This document shows positions 1-13,100 of a DNA stretch of 64,000 bases, piece after piece. Made by a program: the position numbers and the translations under genes. The first letter of the stretch is position 1; each line of letters begins with the position of its first letter. This DNA comes from Patiria pectinifera. Taxonomy: Eukaryota; Echinodermata; Asteroidea; Valvatida; Asterinidae. Location: NCBI GenBank assembly GCA_029964075.1, contig CM057130.1, positions 2,480,001 to 2,544,000 on the forward strand, written 5' to 3'. Under the pieces are notes generated by a model that was not told where the DNA came from, ran no database searches, and worked only from the letters and a program-made list of their open reading frames with translations.

Positions 1-3000
1 ATTTCCGATAATAAAATCCAACGCACCTGCCCATGCTAAACTATCCTCATTTCCAAGTGGAGCTGTTTATAGGTTCTGTACACTGATCACGTACGTACAT
101 GTACATGGTCGCCTGGTGTTCTTACAATGTACACGTACGGTGTGGTGGCATTGATTGGTTTTTGGAGGAAACATTTTATTGATCTGGTTTACATTTTATG
201 TGTATCACCTTCTGCAGATAGGCACATGTTCATGTGTACATGAACACCTACATGTACATACTGCTGTCCTTATGTGAGTTGACATTCAAGTTTGACATGT
301 ACCGATACCATACAGTGTGTCCTGTGAGTTCATACCATTTAGGGATAGCTTCACGAATGTTCACGAATATCAGGCCGACGCTAAGAGCAAACCATTTCGC
401 GAACTTCGCGGAGCTACTCATCCATGCGTGGTCAAGTTACGTAATGAGGTAGTCGCGAAATTTGCGCCTTTGTTATGGTAATGTTCGTACTGAATAATTC
501 ACAGCACTTGGACGTCTTATTATAATAACGCGAAGTCAGCGAACATGCGTGCCCAGAATAAATTGAGGTAGCTGAAAATCACACTTGTAATGTATTGATA
601 TTATTCCTCCAAACTGTACCGGTACCGGTACATGTAATTGCACATGTTAAAAAAAAGTGGTGTACGGTACAGAATACAATGCATTTTCGCTCGTCATATT
701 TGCATTAATTTAAAAAAAAGAACACTGCTCAATACATGCATGTAGATCTACATTGTACATGTAAACATTTTGCACATCAGCAACTCATAAACATGTACAT
801 TGTAGATGTGAACCACTACCGTTACAGGTATATTCATCATGTGTGTACCGGTATGCATGTATTGCAGATGCATGCAGGCCCCCTTGCTTTCCTGTCTGCT
901 TTGACCATACTCTGATATGCACCCTTGTTCTTAGCCTCTCTAGCTACATGTAGAGCGGGTCTGCTCTTCATTTCACACTGATTTTGATGAGCTGTATGAT
1001 ATTAATGCAAGGCTCAAGTCTGCTGTATCCACAAGTATATATTCCTAGTACTGAGTCCTAGTGTTTGTTGGGGGAAAAAACCCACTCCAGGTACCGGTAC
1101 TAGAGCTGCTCTGGCTTGTTTGCCTTGCTCCTTGTTGTGCAAACAGTATTATACTTCACAAGCAGAAACACACAACGATTGCTTTAGGCTTGCATGAAAA
1201 TTGATAATTATGGACATTCACAAGAAATGAAACGAATCAGCGCTTTCAAATGCGGGGTCGGTACACATTTTCATGTTGATTTCAGGGCTGAGATTTGTCA
1301 GGACTTTTCCTGATTTCAGGAGTTTTTTGTCAGGATTTTCCCTGCTTTGGGGTTTTGGAGAATCCCTTTTGAAATCTGCCATTCTAGAGGTTTATCGTAG
1401 CTTGTATTTGTATCTTTACGGTACGCAATATGTATTCATGTACACCTGTCTTCTTGTACACGCTTTTCAATATGAACACATACTATGTACATGATGTATG
1501 TAGACTTTAATACACATGTACATGATGTGCACAAACATGCATACAGTGTAACCATGCATATCACATGGAGATGCCCATCACATAAATGGATGTTGATCCC
1601 ATGCATGTGCTCAAAATGCATGACCGAGATTTGCATCGTGGGAATGAGCCCCATTACTGTAAGCCATTACGGAGTACGGTGCGAGCAGTAAGGTGTCCGG
1701 TGCTCAGAAGAGGCGACTCCACGAAAATCCTGTTTGCTGGGCACTGCAACATTAAAAGCTTATAGTGCATGCATAATGAATCAGATTAACTTGGTTGGTT
1801 TGGCAGGATTATCCTCTGATGCACACAAATGTAGATCATAAGATGAGTGTAAATTCTGCAAATGTACTCTACTCTTTTCTATTTTGTACTTATTCTATAA
1901 TGTTGTTGAGGCAATCATGTTCTGTACAAAAATACATGTAAAAGCCAAACATGAAGTACATGTACATGTACCAGTACAGGACTACAGGTAAATTTTTTTG
2001 CACTATTTCCTGTACATGTGGCCCATGGGCTTTGAAAAAAATGAAAATTACTAAAATGTACAATGGCTTTACAAATGAATTATAATGGCTTATTTGAAGG
2101 AACAGTGTTATTTTCAACAAGGCAGCTAGTCTAGGGGCTAGACGTTATGGTTTGATACGCGATAACCCTCGGCCGCGATAACCCGCCGTAGCGAGAGGGC
2201 GCTATCATGACTAACCATATAGGCCTATCGCCCACGGACTTGTCAGAACAACGTCTAGGGAAACTGCTGCAATCTCCCCCCGAAAAATGGGGGAAATTAG
2301 TGCATACGCAACTTCTGCAGGCAATTACGGTCCATTTTCAGTCCCACACACACTACACATCAAAAAAGAGCTGACCAGTGAAGTTGTACAAAGGTCTTGC
2401 TGCATCTTTCATTGCACTAATTCTTTTGAATTGCGCGCCGCATATATTTATTAGGCCAAACATGTGTGCGCGCATTACACAACCAATAAGAGTTTCCCTA
2501 GACATTGTTCTGACAAGTCTGTGGGCGATATATGGTTGGTCGTGATAGCGCCCTCTCACGGCAGCGGGTTATCGCGGCCGCGGGTGATCGCATATTAAAC
2601 CATAACAACGTCTAGCCCCTAGAGTACAAGGCAGCTTGTGAATAACTAGGCTACAGCTATTTTACACTCATGTCTATGGAAGTGCCTGAATCCATTTCCA
2701 ATAGATATACCAGTTTGTTTTCGCAATAAAGGTCCCCCTCTCCAAAACGTTTGATTTTGTTCTCACGTTAAAATGTAAGAAAAAAAAAGAATATAAACAC
2801 CCACAACTCTGTTATGTTTCAAGGAGATCCCTCTTTAAAGTATTTATTGTACATGTAGACCCAACTAGATGATGTACAAGAATAACGTGCATGTACAGCA
2901 GTTGAGATAAACCCCCCAACAAAAACTGACCATAGAGTTTCAGAAGAGCAACGTGATCCTGACCTTTTTTACATGTACCTGTGCTCAGAGGCTTGCCACT

Positions 3001-3970
3001 GCCTGAAATCTCTGTCCAAATTGAGGGCTTGATTGAATTTGTACTCATCCTCAAGCACACAGTGTGCTTAGATTTGTACTAATCCGGTACCAATTGGGTT
3101 TGCATGCCATTAAAGTGTTTGCTGTGTTCTTGCCTTGTTGGCAAAAAGGAGTGGATGGAAAGTGCAGTGTGCTGCATTTTGTGTGTGATTAATGCAACAT
3201 TACAATGTACGTGTAGCACATTTTTAGGTCTCAAAACCTGACAAAGCTATTGATCTGACTAGGATAGGGACTGGGACAAACAGCCCAAAAAAAGAATAAA
3301 ATATTCACTTTTACCCTAAAATTAGAACTGTGTCTTAAATGGTTGATAAAGACCTGCTGGCTGGTTTAAACACTTTTCCAGTGTCACATGAAATTTGGAC
3401 TCCTATGAAATCCAGTGCCTTTTACCGTTTTATTGGTTGAACATTCACAATCCTCATGTCGGGATGTGCAATTTACTACCAGTGAGTCAGTATTCCATAG
3501 TCGTAAATTCACAACGCACCGCCACAGCTGCATTCTGCGCGACATTGCGCAGTCCGCGTGACAGGCGCGCCAATCTCCATATTTCGTTTATGACTTACTC
3601 GCGAGCTGGACATTCAAATATATAGTTAGAGGGGTATTTCAAAAAGTGAAATTGTTGAACAAAATCGTTGGAAATTTTTAATTTTTGACTTGTTTTGACT
3701 TTTCGGCTCGGGCAATTATCAGCATCCAGACTCCAACCGGTCTTAAACAGAGCGTTTAAAACCTCCCAAGCACACATTTATCCCCTTAAAACATTGTATT
3801 TATTCCCTGAAGAATCCAGAAAATTATAGAGTGCTCGGGCAATTTCGGGCGGTACAGGAGTACCGGTAATTGGCAGGGTGGTTTGGGGCAATAAAGGTAC
3901 TAAATGAGTTCACCTCAAAATTAATCTCCTTGTCTTTTGTTTTCTTCTTTTCTTTTTCTCCCTTCTTCAG
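1..3970. other. Intron or upstream sequence of the alpha-catulin gene
   Basis: No exon was recognised here. The first catulin exon seen starts at 3971 with a codon that corresponds to an internal position of the human protein, so this stretch is either the end of an intron or, less likely, contains a 5' exon I failed to see. It has many TACATGTA and TACCGGTA palindromes, mainly at 60-140, 600-640, 740-860 and 1430-1640, and one foldback element at 2128-2625. The short open frames here look non-coding: they have no recognisable domain and overlap these simple motifs. A segment at about 3770-3900 resembles 23260-23365. Confidence 0.6.
2128..2625. mobile_element. Foldback element with long inverted repeats and 11-bp target duplication
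   Basis: The left arm (2128 to about 2267) and right arm (about 2489 to 2625) are inverted copies of about 135 bp. They start AGTCTAGGGGCTAGACG and end CGTCTAGCCCCTAGAGT. The identical 11-mer ACAAGGCAGCT lies immediately outside both ends (2117-2127 and 2626-2636), which is what a target-site duplication looks like. A duplication of 9-11 bp with long terminal inverted repeats is typical of Mutator-like (MULE) non-autonomous elements; assignment to that superfamily is an inference. There is no transposase frame inside, so it would need one supplied in trans. Confidence 0.8.
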
Positions 3971-4163
3971 ATCACCACTCTGGTCAACCACCGGGAGAAA
4001 GTTGGCAAGAAGTCGGAGAAGACCTGCAAGGCCATCGAGCGCGTGGGCCAGGCCGTCAACTTGGCCATCGAGCGCTTTGTGTCAGTCGGTGAAGCCATCG
4101 GAGACAACAATGCCGATATCAAGGATGATATGTTTGACGCCTGCAGGGAAGCTAGGCTCGCTG
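3971..4163 (+). CDS. CTNNAL1: Alpha-catulin exon, residues 1-64 of the visible protein
   Basis: The acceptor is a long pyrimidine tract ending CTTCTTCAG and the donor is GTACGG. The exon opens in phase 0 with ITTLVNHREK and contains IERVGQAVNLAIERFVSVGE, the start of the N-terminal helical bundle of the vinculin family. It ends after one base of a Gly codon completed by the next exon. The human counterpart has ITTLINHKDN and VGQAVNLAVGRFVKVGEAI at the same place. Confidence 0.95.
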
Positions 4164-7100
4164 GTACGGTATTCTTAATGTTGTTTTCTCTCCTCTTGTA
4201 GGATAGACAGGGATAATTTTTTATTGACAAAATGTCTGGCACAGATTGGTTGAAACTTTTGCATGATAATTAAACTTTTTTAATTTGAATACTAAAAACA
4301 ATTAGCTGAGACTTACAAGTAGAGTTAAGCCTGGTTCATAATCGGCCAAAAGCGAAAGCGACGCAAATTTAGGACATCATGGCAAGCATTCGCGCTGCGA
4401 ATTCGTAAAAGTTGAACACATTTCAACTCGGGCGAATTTCGCAGCGAACGTTTCATGACGTCAAATTCGCTTCGCATTCGGGTGAGATATGAACCGGGCT
4501 TTACATATTGTGGCACTTCGGTCGTTAACCTTTTACATGTAACTTTGCAAAGCAGGAGAAGTTTGTAGCACCTGTGTATGAAACTGGCCCAGTGTTTTGG
4601 ACTCTTGTGTAGGAACTTTAGATGGCATTGTGTCGACAACTTACGAGAGCAAGTAAAGGAAACATGCATGCACACACTGCTTGCAGTCCAATTCACGTAA
4701 CAAAATTGTTAAGTTTATGTAGTGGTGTGCATTTACGGTTAGTACGGGAACCGGGTACCCTATTGAAGTAAAACATGGGTACCCGTAAAAGTAACCCAAC
4801 CCAAAAATCCAAATCCCGAAAGTTTACTGAAAGGCTTCATAGCTTTACAGTGTAAACTGCAAAATTCTCGGGCGACATCTGTCGCATGTTAAAATGCACA
4901 TAAACATGAAATCAGTTTTGGTTCAAGTTCCATGTAGCCTGGTTTTCATTTAGAAAATGCCCCACAAATGGCATTCAAAACCTTTCTTTTTCAGTACACA
5001 TATGCGATATGGCTTGGTCATCACAAAGTCCCCCATTCCTTGCTGCTCCCAAGAGATGGATACACACAGGAGAGCCATTCACACACATACACCAAATAAG
5101 TATGCGTTTAATGGACCACATAACTTGATTAAAGCATGCATGGGTATTGACTGGCTGTCTGGGACTGTTTACCATGGACACAGCTGGGACAAGTCTTCCA
5201 TTTGGACATATTGGACTTGGGTCGAGACCTGAGAGAAGCCGAAGGTGTGAAAATCCCATCTGTACAGGGGAGATGTGCTGCAACTCAGAAACCATCCCCA
5301 TTGATTGGGAACAATATCTCTTCTGACCAGTGTTGTATGTACACTCAGTCAAGTACATTGCCATGAGCATGAGTATGAGTATTCATACTGGTAGTTCGTC
5401 ATGAGTACGAGACGTCGCGAATTAGTACATGTACAAGAAAAAAAATTCCCCAGTACAAGTACACATGTACATGTATGATTACAAATACTAAAAAGTGTAC
5501 TAGTATGAGTACTTCCCACAAGTAGGAGCAAATTTCAATGTGTCACATGACATGTTTTCAAGGGCTTTTTGCTGTCAAACTAGGCATTAACGTTAACTGC
5601 CCTGAATCCTTCAAAATCCTCTTTGCCAAAGTGGAAGAATTTGGAGGATTGAGGTTAAATGGCATCACTGATTTCGTAGGATGCACTTTGTCAAGGTCTT
5701 GGGTCGGACCTTATGTTGTTTTTGCTCAGCCATGCATAAATATAGGCCTGGATTATGCTTGAAATCCTCGGTACTGCTCCAGGATGTCACTGGCCAAGCC
5801 TCAACATATTGCCTCCCAAACAGTTGAAAACTGTTTTTTTTTCCTGCATGTAACTCTTTAACATTTTTAAAATTCTTGCGGGAAAACATTTGCAAGAGTA
5901 CAAGTATAAGTACGAATACCAGTACCTTGTCATGAGTACGAGTACAAGTACCGGTACAGGGACAAAAAAAAATGATACTCGAGTACGAGTACTACAGCAC
6001 TGCTTCAGACAGGTCTAGTATCCCACGCAACTTTGAAAAAGTCATCAGTGCCCTTTTTTTATCTCCCATGGGTGCAAGCTCTGCACGGACAAACAAGTAG
6101 CACGCAAATGTCAAACAATACGGTGCATTTAAAATGAAACCAAACCCTGCAATTGCTGAAGGGGAAAAAAATTGACTTGGAGTGAGAAGTAGGATTAAAT
6201 GCTTGCATAGATGATAGTTGAATTTTTTTGTCTCTGTCGCTTGTAACCTCATCGCGTGTGGGATTTAAATTGTCTTTAGGCAAACTTCAGCTTTGTCCAA
6301 GTGGACCCCAAGGAAAACGGCTTTTGTATAAATTTGTAAGATACAACAGGCAAATACTGTCAACAATTTCACAAACCCTTCGCTCCTACTGGTGCACATG
6401 TACAACATGCACGATGTGTGATGCCTCAGTTTTGATTTGTTCAGAAGTAGTGATGAATATGAATCGGTGAAAAGAATAAGGACAGAACATGCATTAAAAG
6501 ATATTGAGTTTCATGAATTCATGACAGAGACTTTTGTTTTTACAAAATGCAATCCAGAGAGTGCATGGCTTCATTACTCTGAATGATAATAGGTTTTGTG
6601 CCTTAAAGGCCATTTCATACATTTACACGTATGTGTTGTGAAATTTGTTCAAGTTGTGCCAAACAAATGCGTAATATGAAAACTTGCCGTGAAGTCAGAA
6701 ATTTGCAATTGCGTTAGCATAAATTTGCGTTCATACATTTGTGTTCACCAGTTATGAACTGTCCTTCACATCCTGACACGATATTCATGATAGTATGATT
6801 AATGCAAATCAGTGGAATATTTGTCTTTTAAATAATTCAAGCGTGAAATGGCATTATAGCGGAGACATGGCAATTAATGGTTCTTTATATAAATTATTCA
6901 GTTTTCATTGTGTAAAGCAATACATGTACATGTACATGTAGAACTTTACCGATACCGTACGGCAAGAACCGGTGGTCCAGGGACACACAAGTAGGCCTAA
7001 TTGTTTTCACACAATACCTGAAGAGTTTTCCAAAACACGATACGTAATTTTGTTCCCTTTTAGAATCCTGTACTCTCCTTGCTGCCAACTGCCAAAAGCA

Positions 7101-10100
7101 ATTTTGACTTCTGTTATATACCGGTACTTAAACAAAGAATACCGGTACAATAAAGCAAATAATTAAGTTAAGAAATGGTTGTTATAGCCTACTGTTTTTA
7201 AAGCTTCATAAAACCATGCAAAATGTTCACCTTTTTCGATTGGATAAGTCACGTTTATGAAATAAACTCTTCACATGTGTACATGTATTGTGTGCACAAA
7301 AGGAAAAACATGCAGATACAATTTGGACAAAAAAAAATGAATTATCAAATCCATCAAGAAGTGTACACTTTATGGTCATTATTTAAAACCCTAACCCCCT
7401 AAGGGTTCCACAGGACTACCCTGCTAAATCCATCAGGGTCCAAAGGTTGTTTCCTGCTCAATCCAACAAAATCCAACTGTGTATAATTTTTAGCTGTCTT
7501 CTCAATCCAACAGAGTCCAATTTGGGGTTATTTATCAGTACCCTACAGAATCCGACTCTGAATATGTTTACACTTGTACAAGGGGTTTACTGCTCAATCC
7601 AACAGGCTCCAACAGGTTTATGATATTTTAGTTGGATCCTTTGGATTCAGCAGGGTTAGGGTTTTGCAGTCCTACAGTATTTTAAGTACTACCTTGACAC
7701 ACAGGTTTATTATTAGTATCTCCTGGCCCAGAGTTAGCGTAACAGTTCTTTCCTGTATTGATCCCCGGTAATCAATACCGTGCACACACCGCACCTCCAT
7801 GAGGACAGACAGAATTAATTAGATATTGAACTTCTGCTGCTTCTACCGTAAAGCAGTGTCTGTGGAAGCTTCATCACTCGGCAAACGTAGTTTGTTTATA
7901 GCCAAATTCTATCATTAATCCTCCAAGAATGTGTTCCCTGGCCTGGAATGTCATTGAAACAATGGAAGGAACAAGGCCTTGTGGCCACTTAAAATGCTTC
8001 CATATTTACATTTCCTAATATATAGAATTAATCTTGCCGTGCCTTAATTCCAGTGACTAGTATTCATTTTTTAGCTTTGTACATTTTTCATCAATTAATT
8101 TACCCAGACTTTTTTAAATGAATGCAGTAACATGTTTATTTTGAAGCAGTTTAAGCTACTTTCATGAAACGAAGTGCTAGTTATTTGTGTACCATTGTAC
8201 CACTACTTGTAGAGTGTCTCTACAAATGAAAATACATGTATGCCTCAACTTGTCAAACTATTTTTTTCAAAAACGCTTGTTAATTGCAACAACATTATTT
8301 AATTTTGTGTTATTCCTCTAAGTCATATAAGTACTGTATCAAGTTTCAGTTTTGATTTAATAACAAACATTTATACAAAGATTTATACATGTAGGTTTTG
8401 TAATACTGGCATTATTGACTTAACAAAACACCAGTCTCAATGACATTTTTGAATTCTGCAAGATATATTATTAAACCAAGGAATAATGATTTCAATAATT
8501 GGTTCCAGAAAGAATTTATACAAGATACAATTAAATAGTGATCAAATTGCAGATTCTAGTTTCATCAAATTTGCATCAGGCATTCTCACTACAGCATTGC
8601 CCGATCGATGCCGAGTGCTCACATCTGATGTTGTTTACGAGTGTCCTCATTCAAGACATCACTTTTCCTCCTCTTCTCTTCGCTCTCTCCCAGGTGAGAA
8701 CATTGCCAAGTTGACAGACATGACGTACGACGAGTCGGGACAAGTCATGAGCCCCGCCGACAAGAGCGCCATGGTGCGAGCTGCCAGGGGCTTGTTGTCT
8801 GCTGTCACCAGGGTACTCCTGCTAGCTGATAGGGTAGTCATCAAGCAGATACAGGCTGCCAAACTCAAAGTAAGTGATGGAAGGGTGTCAAGTTGAGCAG
8901 CTAGCTTACAGACGGACTGAATAAATCTGGTCCATGCACTGTTGGACAGAGAATTAGTATTTAGACAGATTATCTGACTGACTGGCCTATATTGCTGATA
9001 GACATGAGAGCACTTCTGCTTTGGAACAGGGTAGTCATCAAGCAAATACAGGCTGCCAAACTCGCAGTAGGCGGCAGGAGGGTGTCAAACTGAACATAGC
9101 AAACAGACAAACTGACTGACAGAGAACTCAATCCATCTCAGTCACGAGACTGCTCTTGCAAGCAGACAGAGTAGTCATCAAGCAACTACAGGCTACCAAA
9201 CTCACAGTAGGCGGCAGGGGGGTGTCGAACAGAACATGGCAAACAGACAAACTGACTGACAGAGAACTCAATCCATCTCAGTCGAGAGACTGCTCTTGCT
9301 TGAGACAGAGTAGTCATCAAGCAGTTACAGGCTGCCAAACTCAAACTTGTCAAATACAGACTGACTGACATACAATGTACCGGCATATCCCTCAGGGACA
9401 CGGTAAACACGCCCAGAGCTTCAACCATCACCTAGCGTATGAAGACTTGTACGTGCTTTTAAAACAGGAAAACTAAAGGGCAGTATGTGTGATCATAAAG
9501 TGTCAAAGTCAGTGACAGGTAAACGGGTCTGCTGAAAGAGTAACGGGCACAGAAACCATGATACATACACGTACGGTTAAGTGTCATTGATTGTGAGACT
9601 TGTGTTATACCTGTGGGTACAATATACAAGTACCGTATAACATGGTTTGATTATCCTGAATCCGTCCAAATCCACCAATTTTGTCGTGCAAAAAAATGTT
9701 GGTGTCCTGAGTCCATCAGAATGACCGTCCATCAGCATCCTGTAAAATTATAGCAACTGGTATACTGTTGAGATCCTGAATCCATCAAAGTCCCCCAACT
9801 GCTCAATATGGAGGTATCCTGAATCCATCAAAATCCTGCAGTACCGCTAGGCTTACTGTCCTGAATCCATCAAGATCCCCCAACTTTTTCAATATGGAGG
9901 TATCCTGAATCCGCCGAAATCCTCCAAAACAGGGGTGTGGATTTTGATGGATTCAGGTATGTTGGAGTTAATTAATCATGGCTTTGATAGTAAAAAACCC
10001 ATAGGGTAGGTCATTATTATAATGGATCGCTCTATCTGCTGTGCCAAAACTCCAAGTTTGGCAAACTCACATATTGTCAAAAACCATCACCTAGCAATCA

Positions 10101-13100
10101 TCCAAGTTAATCTTTATACTGAATTTGACATTGAGCACTTCCAACTGACCACTGATGACCGCAGGTTGATACATCTTTACTAGTACTGGGCATTTTTTTT
10201 GTTTTCATATTTCTTTGGATCCTTGCACACCCCTGTTTCCATCACACATGATTTCCATACAATCTATCCACTTTCAATGACGGAATTGCAGTTTTACATT
10301 TAAATCAAACACAATTTGAATTTCAGATTAGCGCAGTGTGCATACTTTGTGCAGCTCTCCCTTTGTAACCGTTGAGGGAGGTACTTTTGAACGGAGTCCA
10401 TAGCTTGGAAAAGGGTCATAAGAAGACTAAAAGGCATTTCATCAGCGCATGTATTCTCAGTTTCTTGGGGAGTACATGTACCGGTATATGAGCTCACTGC
10501 TGCCATTTTGGCGCAAAAATGCCAATTAGAAGAACAATGACCATCTCAGCCATCATACATGTACCAAAAACCAGACTTTATTTTTGGCCTTATTTTACTG
10601 TCATTTCTTTTTTTTTTTAATCTGACTTAAAACATAAGGGAATGTTTAATTACTCATTTTAACTTATTCATTGAAGCAGACTTGAATTAATTAGTAATTT
10701 ACTTGCTTTCATTTCTCTTCGCAAGTTCCAAAAACTAAGATTTTACCTCACTTTCAATTCAATATGGCCGACTTGTGCATAAGGCGCATTACACATGTTA
10801 AAGGTTGAATACTTCAAACCATGAAGCCACATACACTTCTGCAGTGGTGTTTTGCTGATATCATCACATCGTCTTGTGCATGTCAATCATTCAACCCACA
10901 GTCCTAACACACCTTGAAGCCTTTTTCCAGTGCCTCACTGACAGAAAAAAATCTCCTCTAACCGTTAAGCTCTGAGCACTTATATTGTCGTAGGCTGGCA
11001 AGGTCTTGAGGAAACGGTGTAGGAGTAGAGTCAACATTGGTAGTGGGGGGAGTAGGTCCTCCTCCTCTTGGAAGGTGTAAAAGGGTTATCAAACAGAGAC
11101 GGGTTAAGTAGCTGGGGGACACCTTCAAGTGTTTATGGTTTGTGTGGGTAAGCAGACAGGCATTGACGTAGTACTGAAACTTTTGGAAGGAACCGTTGGC
11201 ACCTCAACAATCTCTTGGGTGCTTGTACTTTGAAGATCGTTGGGAGACTTAACCAGGCTTTTAAAAAAAAGATGTCAGTGTATTTGAACGATTTGTTGAT
11301 GGCAAGTAAAGAAAAGTATAGAAATCAAAATATGGCATTGCACTATGGCATTCTACTGGACTCTGTGCATGGTACTTGTGCCGGGTACTTGTGCAATTGT
11401 AAATGATGATGGATCTGCAGGTGTGTGTTGTTAAAGTTAGCTGGTTTAAAATCACAGGCACACTTTGGTTTAAGCATAGAGCAAGGTCCTTGCTCTATAA
11501 AGTACCGGTACAATTGTACCAAAACAGGTGTGACAAAATGAGGCTGAGTGTTAGCTGCCTGTACTTACAGCAAGAGGAGTGGCGAAACAGTACATATTAT
11601 ACATGTACCGGTACATGTGATTCACTAGACTGGCTTTGTAAACAGAATTAAAAATTAAGGCAAAAAAATTGGAGTTTGCCCCAAAAGTGGTGTGGTGACA
11701 CGGCTGTTTTTTGGGTTTTTTTTACTTTTTTTTCCTTCAGATGTTGGCTGATGATTGCAAATGGTGCCCGACTAAATTATTAATTAATGTGAGTTGAGAG
11801 AGGCCACATAAAGCTTATACTTATACATATCATATCAAAAAACAAATAAAAAAAAAAAGCAGCAGCAGTGGAGTCAGCAGAAGTCAGTGAGTTTGAGGAT
11901 TTTGAGACATCATTTTTATTATGAAAAAAAATTTTTAAATTTTCCAGCCGCATGCATGGCGCAAACCGTGTGCGTATACCAGAAACCAGAGACTTATTTT
12001 TTTTGGCCTAACAGATGCATGCCTGACAGATCTACAAATCTATCAATATGTAGCATCTCAAGTGTATTTTGTCAGCAATTTCAGAAAAGGAGAGGTACGT
12101 CACAGGTTTCTGTGACAATTGAAAGACAGAGTCTCATTTTCAGGGTGAAACTTGAAAAGAGCGCAGGGATGGCAACTGCAATGCCCAATATTCATGCGTC
12201 CGTCTCTTGTACACATGTACTGCTGAATGTTTTTCACAAAAAGTAACAAGAGTACAATTCAGCTTGTGTTTCTTTTCATAAGATTTAAACCTTGGTCTAC
12301 ACAAAACTTGTGATCACTCGAAGTTATTGAAATGTAATCAGACAAAAATCCGCATCCCTCATTTTTTCATGGACAAAATAAACTCAAATGTGCATTTACA
12401 CGCAGCTGAAACAGAGGCATGCAATTTTGGCCATTAAACAGTAACTTTTTATGTACCAGTAGTTGTTTGTCGCATGTACCGTATGCATACCCCGAAAACA
12501 TGAATGTTGGCTACCCTCCGATCCAGCCAGAGTCACCCCCTGTGTCCCTAAGAGCAGAGACTTCTGTCTCAATACCCCAGGCGTGTGCAGAAATATGATG
12601 GAGTGGAGTGTCGCATGAGAAATCTGCCAACCGAGGAAATTAGCAGCGTAAAATAAAAAACCTGCTGCCCAAGTTGGATGAAAATAACAGGCATCACATT
12701 TCAGTCCCAAGGGTTGCAAGCCTCTGTTGGACATTGTATCTGCACGGCTGATTGATACACGTGCACTTTAAGAAATGTCCCAAATCAGCCTGGTTTGTCT
12801 GCGAGGATGAATAGCCTTCCATCACTGCCGGAATATCGGGTTCTCTCAAGATGCCCTGAAAAGCTTTGCTGTTTCACTTACTACCCCCCCCCCCTTTTTT
12901 TACAGATTGTTTTGAATTCAAAGAGAATTTTCTTTTATTTGGGGAAGAAATGGGTCAGGGTCTCTGGAGCAGAAAAGTCATAATGGACTTTTCCCCGACC
13001 ATTCTTATCGTTTCACTCTTCTATGCAGACTCTTCCTGTATCATCCCAAACAATAAGAGGATTTAGTGAAAAGCCTTGAGCTATTTCCGCACAAAATATG

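Larger units (their letters stand above)
4164..8693. other. Catulin intron with dispersed repeats
   Basis: No exon is supported. It holds a small inverted-repeat element (4325-4503), two stretches of imperfect GAGTAC/AAGTAC hexamers (about 5340-5520 and 5890-6000) and an AATCCAACAG-rich inverted-repeat element (7384-7660). Scattered TACATGTA motifs occur. The segment 6600-6790 looks like a decayed relative of the 4325 element. Confidence 0.6.

Noticed and set aside
4325-4696. 123-residue minus-strand frame
   Set aside because: It covers a MITE and A/T-rich intron sequence, without domain or codon bias.
7384-7400. Telomere-like CCCTAA sequence
   Set aside because: Only a single unit is present and it forms the terminal inverted repeat of a small element.
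9156-9368. 70-residue open frame containing an RVVIKQ-like start
   Set aside because: It is the read-through of tandem copies of a catulin exon end into copied intron sequence; there is no independent start or domain.
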